From Deinococcus sp. (GTDB taxonomy: Bacteria; Deinococcota; Deinococci; Deinococcales; Deinococcaceae): a stretch of DNA of 10,617 nucleotides. The stretch spans positions 1 to 10,617 of the forward strand of contig NZ_JANYGJ010000191.1 in assembly GCF_025362455.1 (NCBI RefSeq). The letters are read 5' to 3'. Positions 1-6,348 of the stretch are shown here, piece by piece. Within the stretch, counting starts at the first letter, position 1, and every line of letters starts with the position of its first letter. Below the pieces are notes generated by a model. It was not told the origin of the DNA. It did not search any database and saw only the letters and a program-made list of their open reading frames with translations. The position numbers and the translations under genes are program-made.

Positions 1-53
1 CCCGAAAAGATGTTATCAGATTTGAGAACCGGTTAGTAGTGTCAGGTGTCAGC

Positions 54-995
54 TCAGGGCAATCCGCGTTGTACCCAGCCCCCCACGTCCACCCTTCCGG
101 CAGCCTTCGCGGCCCGCACGGCGCCGACGTTCTCCGCGTGAATGGTGCCGACCAGCACCCGCTCAGGCTGGGGCAAGGCCCGTGCCAGCAGCGTGCTCAG
201 CGAGGGGCCGTAGCCCCGCCCCCGGAATTCTGGCGCCAGAATCAATTCCTGCACCACGTAGGCGTCCAGGCCCAGCGTGTCTCCGTCGTTCTCCAGGGTC
301 GTGCCGACGTATCCAGCCCATTCTCCATTCACCAGCACATCGAACAGCGTTCCGGCGTCAATCAGTTCTTGCAAGTCCTCGCGCTGCTCAAGCTGCGCCT
401 GCCCGGTGTGCGCCGGGTGCGCGGCGTCCACGCTAGCGTAGGCGGCCTGCGCGTCTGGGTAGCGGCTGAGGTCGTAGGTGGGGGAGAGGCTGAGTTCAGG
501 CGGCGCCTTGCCGCTGGCGAGTTCGGATAACGGCGCGGCCAGGAAGCGCTTGTCGGGTCCGGTGCCAGTGAAATGTCCCTCCGGCTCGGCGCTCCACAGG
601 CGCAGGTACAGCGGCTTGAAAGCGCCGTAGAGTTCGTAGGCGACCCGTTTCAGCGCGTCCAGATCGGCCTGAATAAGCGGGCGGCTGAGAATTGTGGCGT
701 CCACGAAGGGTTTTGTCCGGTCCACCCGCCTGAAGCGGATGCTCAGCATGGCGTCCAGGTCAGGTAACACCCGCACCCAGTGGTTCAGAAATGCCCGTGC
801 GTCCTGACCCACATCCAGAAACTCGGCGCGTTTGCTCGCCAGCTCCAGATCCGTCGCCAGCTCCAGATCGAAGGCGTGTGCTTCGGCCAGGCGGTTCAGC
901 CGTTGGCTGTCCGGCTGCCAGATGCGGGTCAGTGGATGTTGCGCGGCGAGGGTGAAGCGGGCCAGCTCGGCGGCGGATGGCAGCTCAGGGTTCAC
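54..995 (-). CDS. GNAT family N-acetyltransferase, 313 aa, two-part
   Basis: The C-terminal third is a recognisable GNAT domain. Motif A lies at about residues 249-266, with the acetyl-CoA pyrophosphate loop RGRGYG at 258-263, and a motif-B-like segment HAENVGAVRAAKAAGR lies at 286-301. By family knowledge it should move an acetyl group from acetyl-CoA to an amine; the substrate cannot be read from the sequence. Residues 1-200 are divergent and may be a second, degenerate GNAT half, as in tandem GNAT proteins; this is inference. The start is GTG at 993-995, directly preceded by GGAGG and with a TAGACT -10 box six bases upstream, so the mRNA may be leaderless. An in-frame 18-bp duplication gives LELATD-LELASK at residues 44-55. 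It is divergent from the ABC operon across 52 bp. The family is clear; the physiological role is unknown. Confidence 0.88.
   Translation of the reverse strand: MNPELPSAAELARFTLAAQHPLTRIWQPDSQRLNRLAEAHAFDLELATDLELASKRAEFLDVGQDARAFLNHWVRVLPDLDAMLSIRFRRVDRTKPFVDATILSRPLIQADLDALKRVAYELYGAFKPLYLRLWSAEPEGHFTGTGPDKRFLAAPLSELASGKAPPELSLSPTYDLSRYPDAQAAYASVDAAHPAHTGQAQLEQREDLQELIDAGTLFDVLVNGEWAGYVGTTLENDGDTLGLDAYVVQELILAPEFRGRGYGPSLSTLLARALPQPERVLVGTIHAENVGAVRAAKAAGRVDVGGWVQRGLP
836..869. repeat. In-frame 18-bp direct duplication inside the GNAT gene
   Basis: A perfect 16-bp word (TCGCCAGCTCCAGATC on the plus strand) occurs at 836-851 and again at 854-869, giving a period of 18 bp. Because 18 is a multiple of three, the reading frame is kept and the protein carries two similar hexapeptides. 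It looks like a recent slippage duplication. Confidence 0.85.
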
Positions 996-1001
996 CCTCC
1001 G

Positions 1002-1007
1002 AGTCTA
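1002..1007 (-). promoter_or_regulatory. Candidate -10 box for the GNAT gene
   Basis: TAGACT on the minus strand ends six bases before the GTG start at 995. This spacing would place the transcription start at or next to the start codon, the arrangement of leaderless mRNAs known from Deinococcus. No convincing -35 box was found 16-18 bp further upstream, so this is a positional call. Confidence 0.45.
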
Positions 1008-1036
1008 GCCCGGCAACTTCCTCACGCTGCTCGGCG

Positions 1037-1042
1037 TACCTT
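1037..1042 (+). promoter_or_regulatory. Candidate -10 box for the ABC exporter operon
   Basis: TACCTT lies five bases before the ATG at 1048, again compatible with a leaderless transcript. Between box and start there is only GGGGC, which has no Shine-Dalgarno character at a usable distance. A -35 box is not evident. Together with the box at 1002-1007 this makes the 52-bp gap a compact divergent promoter region. Confidence 0.4.
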
Positions 1043-1047
1043 GGGGC

Positions 1048-1899
1048 ATGTCCTCGCCCGCCGTATCGAGCCAGCCAAATACCGACGCCGCTTTCACTGA
1101 TGCTGCCCCGCCGCTGGTGCTCAGCAATGTCCAGAAAGCCTTCGGTGGCAAACCTGCCGTGCGCGACCTCAGTCTGGAAGTCCGTTCAGGCGAGTTCTAC
1201 GCCCTGCTGGGCAGCAACGGCGCGGGCAAGACCACCACCCTGCGGATGATCGCCGGGCTGCTGGCCCCCGACGCGGGCGAGATCAACCTGTATGGCCGTA
1301 GCCTGAAACTCGATCCGCAGGAGGCCCGCCGCCCGCTGGCCTACCTGCCCGACGACCCGCTGCTCTACGGCAAGCTGCGCCCCGGCGAGTACCTGGAATT
1401 CGTGGCCGGACTGTGGGGCATTCCGGCGGCTCAGGCGGCCCCCGAAGCCGAGCGGCTGCTGCGCTGGCTGGGACTCTGGGACGTGCGCGGCCAGCTCACC
1501 GAGGGCTTCTCACGCGGCATGAAGCAAAAACTCGCGCTGGCCGGAGCCCTGATCCATCAGCCCCGAATCCTGCTGCTCGACGAACCCCTGACCGGCCTCG
1601 ATGCGGCGGCGGCCCGGCTGGTCAAGGACGCCCTGCGCGACTTTGCCCACGGGGGCGGCGCGGTGGTCCTGACCACCCATATCATGGAGGTGGCCGAGAA
1701 TCTGGCCAGCCGCATCGGGGTGATCCATCAGGGTGAACTGGTGGCCGAGGGCGACCTGGACGCCCTGCGCCGTCAGGCCGGGCTCGGTGAGCACGCCAGC
1801 CTGGAGGACGTGTTCCTGCATCTGGTCGGAGCTGACGCGGCCAACACCGATTTGGCCAGCACCGATCCGGTCACCCCCAATTCGGTCAATACGCCTTGA
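1048..1899 (+). CDS. ABC-type exporter, ATP-binding protein, 283 aa
   Basis: This is the nucleotide-binding subunit of an ABC exporter, acting at the cytoplasmic face of the inner membrane with the permease encoded next to it. Walker A is GSNGAGKTT at residues 55-63, the Q-loop region is YLPDDPLLYGKL (99-110), the signature is the variant FSRGMKQK (154-161), Walker B is RILLLDEP (173-180), the D-loop follows at 181-186, and the switch histidine is H211. A signature lacking LSGGQ but reading FSxGMKQK is typical of the EcsA/ABC-2 exporter branch. The N-terminal 20 residues and the Asn/Thr/Asp-rich tail after about residue 260 lie outside the core fold. The tail is encoded by degenerate 15-bp repeats. 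The gene ends in a TTGA overlap with the permease, so translational coupling is likely. The exported substrate is unknown. Confidence 0.93.
   Translation: MSSPAVSSQPNTDAAFTDAAPPLVLSNVQKAFGGKPAVRDLSLEVRSGEFYALLGSNGAGKTTTLRMIAGLLAPDAGEINLYGRSLKLDPQEARRPLAYLPDDPLLYGKLRPGEYLEFVAGLWGIPAAQAAPEAERLLRWLGLWDVRGQLTEGFSRGMKQKLALAGALIHQPRILLLDEPLTGLDAAAARLVKDALRDFAHGGGAVVLTTHIMEVAENLASRIGVIHQGELVAEGDLDALRRQAGLGEHASLEDVFLHLVGADAANTDLASTDPVTPNSVNTP
1840..1899 (+). repeat. Four degenerate 15-bp units forming the ATPase tail
   Basis: Units at 1840-1854, 1855-1869, 1870-1884 and 1885-1899 encode the pentapeptides ANTDL, ASTDP, VTPNS and VNTP-stop. Units one and two are the most alike; units three and four are diverged but keep the phase. 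The last unit contains the stop codon and the overlapping TTG start of the permease. Confidence 0.6.
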
Positions 1900-3416
1900 G
1901 AGCACCCGGCACGCTGGCCTGGCTGCTGAGTCAGCAACTGCGCGTGAGCTGGCGCAGCCTGAGCGCCCGCTGGCTGCTGTGGCTGCTGGGCGCCGTGCTG
2001 GTGCTGGACCTGGGGGCGAGCCTGTTTTACTTCCAGCCGCTACGGCAGGCTGGGCGGGCGCTGGCGGGCTTCGGCACCCTGAGCGGCTGGGGCCTGCTGA
2101 TCGGCGCCGGAGCCACGCTGCTGATCTTCACGTTGCTGCTCTCCGCCGCCATCCGGGGCCTGCTGGAAACCCTCTTTGAGCGCGGCGACCTCGATCTGCT
2201 GCTGGGCTCGCCTCTGCCGCCCCGGCGAGTGCTGGCCTCGCGGCTGCTGGGGGTGATGGTCGGGAGTTTGCCGTTTTACCTCGTCGTGGCGCTGCTGATC
2301 ACCATTCCCGGCCTTGTCGGCGGCGTCTGGCGGGTGCTGGGGCTGTGGCCCTGGCTGTTTGCGCTGGCGGCCCTCGCCACCGGCCTGGGCGCGGCGCTGA
2401 CGCTGGGGCTGGTGCGGCTGCTGGGCGTGCGGCGGGCCAAAACGGTGGCGGGCGTGCTCGGCGCGGTGGTGGGGGCGGCGTTTTTTTTGCTGAGCCAGGT
2501 GGGGAATGTCATGGGTCAGAACAGCGCCCTGGCCCGCTGGGTCGCCGGGCTGAACCCATCCGATTTGCCCGTTCAGGATAGCCCGCTGTGGTGGCTGGTG
2601 CGGACCCTCTGGCTGGAAGGGCTGCCGACGCTGGGCACCGTGCTGCTGGCCGTGGGCGCCCTGGCGCTGGCGAGTGCCCGGCTCGCCCGCATCTACACGC
2701 GGGGCGCCCAGGTGGCGCTGACCCATGAGGGCGGCTCGCGTCCGGCCCACCTGAGTGCCGGGCCGCTGCGGTTCGCCTCCGGCAGCCGGGCGGTGCTGCT
2801 CAAGGAGTGGCGGCTGCTGGGCCGCGACCCACTGCTGCTCTCGCGCACGCTACTGTCGGTGATTTACCTTATTCCGATGGGGTTCGCCCTGCTGCGCCGC
2901 AGCGGCGACAACCTGATCTGGCAACTGGTGGGCCTCATCGGCATTCTGGCGCTGGGCAACCTGACCACCAGCCTGACCCAGATCACCGCCAACGCCGAGG
3001 AGGCCCCCGATTTGCTGCTCAGTAGCCCGGCGCGGCTGGGCCGCTTACGGTGGCTCAAACTCTTGGCCGCCGCGCTGCCGGTGCTGGTCGTCTGGGTGCT
3101 GGTCGCGGTGATTTCGCTAGGTCTGAGCTTCACGCCGACGCTGCTGCTCTCGTTGGGCCTGGGCCTGTGGAGCATCGTCGGCGGGGCGCTCATCGTGTTG
3201 TGGCGGCCTTTCCCGATCCGCCGCGCCGATCTGATGCAGCGCAAACAGAAGAGCGCCGACTGGCTGGCTGGCGTGCTGATCCTGCTGCTTGACGGTGCCC
3301 TGCTGGGCGCCCTGTTCTGGCTGCCGACGCGCGGGGTGATGCAGACTTTCGGCGCAGTGGCGCTGGGTGCGGCGTTGCTGATTCCGCTCGGTGTGGCGCT
3401 GGCGGCCCGGCGCTGA
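1896..3416 (+). CDS. ABC-type exporter permease, 506 aa polytopic membrane protein
   Basis: This is the membrane subunit paired with the preceding ATPase. Hydrophobic segments are visible at roughly residues 26-46, 64-85, 115-143, 150-175, 184-202, 243-262, 314-333, 341-360, 388-410, 414-436, 456-476 and 482-503, giving about twelve spans and suggesting two ABC-2-like halves in one chain. Charged linkers such as LFERGDLDLLLGSPLPPRR (93-111) and the EEAPDLLLSSPARLGRLRW stretch (368-386) are the likely coupling loops to the ATPase; they resemble each other (DLLLGSP and DLLLSSP), which supports internal duplication. The TTG start at 1896-1898 overlaps the upstream TGA; no other in-frame start fits better, so expression by coupling is likely. 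A run of eight T at 2481-2488 interrupts an otherwise very GC-rich sequence. Substrate unknown. Confidence 0.85.
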   Translation: MRAPGTLAWLLSQQLRVSWRSLSARWLLWLLGAVLVLDLGASLFYFQPLRQAGRALAGFGTLSGWGLLIGAGATLLIFTLLLSAAIRGLLETLFERGDLDLLLGSPLPPRRVLASRLLGVMVGSLPFYLVVALLITIPGLVGGVWRVLGLWPWLFALAALATGLGAALTLGLVRLLGVRRAKTVAGVLGAVVGAAFFLLSQVGNVMGQNSALARWVAGLNPSDLPVQDSPLWWLVRTLWLEGLPTLGTVLLAVGALALASARLARIYTRGAQVALTHEGGSRPAHLSAGPLRFASGSRAVLLKEWRLLGRDPLLLSRTLLSVIYLIPMGFALLRRSGDNLIWQLVGLIGILALGNLTTSLTQITANAEEAPDLLLSSPARLGRLRWLKLLAAALPVLVVWVLVAVISLGLSFTPTLLLSLGLGLWSIVGGALIVLWRPFPIRRADLMQRKQKSADWLAGVLILLLDGALLGALFWLPTRGVMQTFGAVALGAALLIPLGVALAARR

Positions 3417-3451
3417 GGCGACTTTGCAACCCTTATCCCATTTCGTTGAGC

Positions 3452-3457
3452 TACACT
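3452..3457 (+). promoter_or_regulatory. Candidate -10 box upstream of the CDP-alcohol phosphatidyltransferase
   Basis: TACACT at 3452-3457 is a good extended match to a sigma-70 -10 element. It would start transcription near 3464, where there is an ATG. TTGCAA at 3424-3429 resembles a -35 box, but the spacer would be 22 bp, which is too long, so only the -10 is called. Confidence 0.45.
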
Positions 3458-3463
3458 GCTGAC

Positions 3464-3487
3464 ATGACGTCAGGACCATGCTGCTGA
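3464..3487 (+). CDS. Possible leaderless 7-codon ORF overlapping the next gene's start
   Basis: ATG at 3464 lies six bases after the TACACT box and opens a seven-codon frame, MTSGPCC, that stops with TGA at 3485-3487. It therefore runs over the ATG of the downstream gene (3478) in a different frame. It could be a leader peptide that couples translation of the downstream gene. Alternatively it may be the real 5' end of that gene with a one-base indel near 3476. Both are inferences; the frame itself is directly visible. Confidence 0.3.
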   Translation: MTSGPCC

Positions 3488-4053
3488 AGGCCAACGCCCT
3501 GGTCGCCCTGCGGGCCGTGCTGGCGCTGCTGTTTCCGTTTTTCTTCCGCCTGAACGACGCTCCGGCGCTGTGGTGGTCGCTGGGCCTGCTGGCCGTGATG
3601 GGCCTGACCGACGTGTTCGATGGCCGCGTGGCCCGCAAGACCGGCACCACCAGCCGCGTCGGCGAACTGCTCGACAGCATGGCCGACGGCCTGGCCCGCC
3701 TGACGGCCCTGATCGTCTTCGTCGCCAACGACCTGCTGCCGCTGTGGATGGTGCTTGTTCTGGTGTGGCGCGATCTCATTTCCTGGTCGCTACGTTTCAT
3801 GGACCTGGGCATGGGCCAGGACGAGGTGCATAAACGCCTGTCGGGCAAAGTCAACGGCGCCGCGCAGAGCCTGCTGGTCGGCGGCGTGGTGGTCATCCTG
3901 CTCGCTGCCGCCCTGAGCCGCACCTGGCCGCTGATGAACCTGATCTGGTGGCTGGGGTTGGCCGCGTCTGGTACGGCGCTGTGGAGCACGGTCGATCTGC
4001 TGCGAACGCATTGGCTGACGATTCAGCGATTTTTAGGACTGGCGAAGGCGTAG
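3478..4053 (+). CDS. CDP-alcohol phosphatidyltransferase family protein, 191 aa
   Basis: This integral membrane enzyme should transfer a phosphatidyl (or related) group from a CDP-alcohol to an acceptor alcohol in phospholipid synthesis. The full family signature D-x2-D-G-x2-A-R-x8-G-x3-D-x3-D is present: D45, D48, G49, A52, R53, G62, D66 and D70, which bind the metal and the CDP moiety. About five to six hydrophobic spans are visible (for example 7-23, 31-46, 73-85, 88-106, 131-147, 153-171). The length fits the family (PgsA-like proteins are about 180-200 residues). The exact acceptor (glycerol-3-phosphate, serine, inositol phosphate) cannot be told, so no symbol is given. ATG at 3478 has AGGA only two bases upstream, which is unusually close, and a short overlapping frame precedes it. 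It lies 61 bp after the ABC operon and probably has its own promoter. Confidence 0.9.
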   Translation: MLLKANALVALRAVLALLFPFFFRLNDAPALWWSLGLLAVMGLTDVFDGRVARKTGTTSRVGELLDSMADGLARLTALIVFVANDLLPLWMVLVLVWRDLISWSLRFMDLGMGQDEVHKRLSGKVNGAAQSLLVGGVVVILLAAALSRTWPLMNLIWWLGLAASGTALWSTVDLLRTHWLTIQRFLGLAKA

Positions 4054-4220
4054 AAGGCACCGAGCGAGGAGGCTGACTGGGCGCTCCCTCACCCCGTTGC
4101 TCCGCAACGCCCCTCTCCCACAGCGGGAGAGGGGTCAACATCGCCCTGCCCTGGTGGCCGGGAACCGAACAAATCCCATGTGGGTGGGCGCTCCGAACAT
4201 CTCTTCGCCGTCCCCACTCC
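4054..4220. other. Convergent intergenic gap
   Basis: This 167-bp gap separates two convergent genes. Apart from the double hairpin at 4095-4134, nothing gene-like or promoter-like was seen in it. The hairpins lack a following T-run on either strand, so a classic intrinsic terminator is not evident, although the stems could still help end transcription from both sides. Confidence 0.6.
4095..4134. repeat. Double-hairpin intergenic repeat-like element
   Basis: Two perfect hairpins lie head to tail. The first pairs CGTTGC (4095-4100) with GCAACG (4104-4109) around the loop TCC. The second pairs CCCCTCTCCC (4110-4119) with GGGAGAGGGG (4125-4134) around the loop ACAGC. The composition resembles the short dispersed non-coding repeats found in many bacterial genomes, including the small noncoding repeats described in Deinococcus. 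Only one clear copy is in this window, so the repeat status is inferred. Confidence 0.65.
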
Positions 4221-4859
4221 CTACTTCCGCCTCATCCGGTACGCCGCGAGCTGCCGGAACATCTCCAGCCTGGCCCACGCTCCGGCCCACAGCCCCAGTT
4301 TGTCCTCCTTCGTCCGGTGCCCCACGCCGCGCAGCACGACGATCTGCGGTCTGATTCCGGCTCGCCGAAGCTCGTCCTCGATCATCAGTTCCAGGGCGTA
4401 GCGCTCACTGCCCGCGTCCAGCCCAGCCAGCAGACCGCGTTCCAGGGCACGTTGACCGCTCCACTTTCGGGTCAGCCAGCTCGCCAGGGTGGTGTGCGCC
4501 TGCGCCGAGACGAACAGGCCGGTGGTCGCCCGCGCCGCGCCACTCAGGACCGGTGCGGCCAGTGAACGCAGATGCTGAGCGGTAATCCCTATCAGGTCGG
4601 CGTCGAGCAGCAGCACCACGTCGCCGGAAGTCGCCGCCACGCCCGCCATGACGGCGCCCGCCTTGCCCCGGTTGGGATTCAGGTCGAGCACCGCCGCGCC
4701 CGCCTGCCGCGCCACCTCCGCCGTTTCGTCCAGGCTACCGTCACTGACGACCAGCACTTCTTTCGGACGGGCGTCCAGCGCGGCCCTGACCGTCGCCGCG
4801 ATGGTCTGGGCCTCGTTGTGGGCGGGAATGATGACGCTGACCGAGCCGAAGTCAGGCAC
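4221..4859 (-). CDS. Family 2 glycosyltransferase, 212 aa
   Basis: A compact GT-A fold glycosyltransferase that should use a nucleotide-sugar donor. The N-terminus reads IIPAHNE (10-16), followed by VSDGSLDET (38-46), NRGKAGAV (63-70) and the metal-binding DAD at 86-88. A GQRALERG stretch (135-142) and the acidic ELMIEDELRRAG region (157-168) match the acceptor-side motifs of small soluble family 2 enzymes. No membrane span is present, so it is probably cytoplasmic. The GTG start at 4857-4859 overlaps the last codons of gatA by eight bases, which points to coupled translation. Acceptor and product are unknown; polar lipid, exopolysaccharide or compatible-solute glycosylation are all possible. 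The family call is firm and the role open. Confidence 0.88.
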   Translation of the reverse strand: MPDFGSVSVIIPAHNEAQTIAATVRAALDARPKEVLVVSDGSLDETAEVARQAGAAVLDLNPNRGKAGAVMAGVAATSGDVVLLLDADLIGITAQHLRSLAAPVLSGAARATTGLFVSAQAHTTLASWLTRKWSGQRALERGLLAGLDAGSERYALELMIEDELRRAGIRPQIVVLRGVGHRTKEDKLGLWAGAWARLEMFRQLAAYRMRRK

Positions 4860-6300
4860 CCGGCGCCAGTTTCACCGACACCGCTCCGGCCCGCTCCAGG
4901 GCGTGTGCTGCCGTAATCAGGCGCTCATCGCTCAGGGCGGGGGCGATCAGTTGCACGCCCACCGGCAGGGCCTGGCCGTCTACCGTCTCGAATCCGGCAG
5001 GCACGCTCAGCGCCGGAAGGCCCGCCAGGCTGACCGCCACGGTGTCCACGTCGGCGGCGTACATCGCCACCGGGTCGCTGATTTTTTCACCGCTGCGAAA
5101 CGCCGGAAAGGGGCTGGTGGGCGTGACCAGAATGTCGAACTGTGTAAAGGCCCGGTTAAAATCGTCGGCGATCAGGCGCCGGACTTTCATGGCCTTGCTG
5201 TAATAGGCGTCGTAGTAGCCGCTGGAGAGCGCGTAGGTGCCGATCAGGATGCGCCGCTTGACCTCGGCCCCGAAGCCCTGGGCGCGGGCCTGAGCCATAG
5301 AGGTGTTCACGTCGGCGCCGTCCACGCGCAGGCCGTAGACCATCCCGTCGAAGCGGGCCAGGTTGCTGCTGGCTTCCGGCGTCGAGATCAGGTAATAGGT
5401 GGCGACGGCGTGCTGGAGGGTGGGCAGGCTGATCTCTGCAACGGTGGCGCCCAGACCGCGCAGGGCGTCCAGCATGAGGTTCAGCGCCGCCTCCACGCCC
5501 GGCGTATTGCCGGAGAGCGACTCGCGGATGACGCCCACGCGCAGGCCCGTGATGTCCTGACCGAGCTCGGCGACGAAGTTGGACGGGGCCTCCAGGCTGG
5601 TGGCGTCCTGTGGGTCGTGGCCGGTAATGGCGTCGAGAATCAGGGCCAAATCCGTCGCGGTGGTCGCCATCGGGCCGATCTGATCGAGGCTGCTGGCGTG
5701 CGAGACCAGGCCGTAGCGGCTGACCCGTCCATAGGTCGGCTTGAAGCCGTAGACCCCGGTGAAGCCCGCAGGCTGGCGCACCGAGCCCCCCGTATCCGAG
5801 CCCAGCGAGAAGGGCACCAGGCCGCTCGCCACCGCTGCCGCGCTGCCGCCGGAGGTGCCGCCGGGCACCCGCGAGGCGTCCCAGGGGTTGCGGCACCCCC
5901 CGAAGGCGCCGGTCTCGGTGCTCGACCCCATGGCGAATTCGTCCATGTTGGCCTTGCCGATAATCACGGCTCCGGCGCGTTGCAGACGGGTCAGGGCGGT
6001 GGCGGTATACGGGCTGACGTAGTGCTCCAGCATCCGGCTGCCGCAGGTGGTGGCGGTGCCGGTCAGGTTCATGTTGTCCTTGACGACGGTGGGCACCCCG
6101 GCCAGCGGCAGCCGTTCACCGGCCTGGACGCGGCGGGCGACCTCGGCGGCCTGTTGCTGCACCTGATCCAAGCTCAGTACCGAGATCAGCGAGCCGTGGG
6201 GGTCGGCCAGGGCACGCTCACGGGCGGCGGTGGCAATCGGCGAGGGGTCTTGCCCGCCCTGAACGGCGGCGGCGAGGTCGGCAACGGGGGAAACGGGCAT
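4852..6300 (-). CDS. gatA: Asp-tRNA(Asn)/Glu-tRNA(Gln) amidotransferase subunit A, 482 aa
   Basis: GatA is the glutaminase subunit of GatCAB. It releases ammonia from glutamine for amidation of mischarged tRNA on GatB. Deinococcus is known to make asparagine through this tRNA-dependent route. The amidase signature lies at about residues 145-190. The catalytic lysine is K74 (VVKDN) and the nucleophile is S173 (DTGGSVRQPAGF). The position 24 residues before the nucleophile, which is the cis-serine of the family triad (GGSSGG), is T149 here (GGTSGG). Length is normal for the family. ATG at 6298-6300 follows TACAAT by nine bases and has no Shine-Dalgarno. gatB and gatC are not in the window, so the subunits are encoded apart. 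A related non-tRNA amidase is the main alternative, but overall similarity to GatA (for example NMDEFAMGSSTETGAFG at 118-134) is strong. Confidence 0.9.
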   Translation of the reverse strand: MPVSPVADLAAAVQGGQDPSPIATAARERALADPHGSLISVLSLDQVQQQAAEVARRVQAGERLPLAGVPTVVKDNMNLTGTATTCGSRMLEHYVSPYTATALTRLQRAGAVIIGKANMDEFAMGSSTETGAFGGCRNPWDASRVPGGTSGGSAAAVASGLVPFSLGSDTGGSVRQPAGFTGVYGFKPTYGRVSRYGLVSHASSLDQIGPMATTATDLALILDAITGHDPQDATSLEAPSNFVAELGQDITGLRVGVIRESLSGNTPGVEAALNLMLDALRGLGATVAEISLPTLQHAVATYYLISTPEASSNLARFDGMVYGLRVDGADVNTSMAQARAQGFGAEVKRRILIGTYALSSGYYDAYYSKAMKVRRLIADDFNRAFTQFDILVTPTSPFPAFRSGEKISDPVAMYAADVDTVAVSLAGLPALSVPAGFETVDGQALPVGVQLIAPALSDERLITAAHALERAGAVSVKLAPGA

Positions 6301-6309
6301 ATGAAGGCC

Positions 6310-6315
6310 ATTGTA
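6310..6315 (-). promoter_or_regulatory. Candidate -10 box for gatA
   Basis: TACAAT on the minus strand ends nine bases before the gatA ATG. It is close to the TATAAT consensus and would give an untranslated leader of only about three bases. No -35 match was found at the usual distance. If real, gatA can be transcribed independently of the RNA ligase gene 48 bp upstream. Confidence 0.45.
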
Positions 6316-6348
6316 CCGGCGGTGGGCAAGGAGCGGATCGCCAGCTCG

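Noticed and set aside
3117..3989. 290-codon minus-strand open frame across the permease end and phosphatidyltransferase
   Set aside because: It covers two well-supported plus-strand genes and its translation is low-complexity Arg/Ser/Gln-rich sequence without family features.
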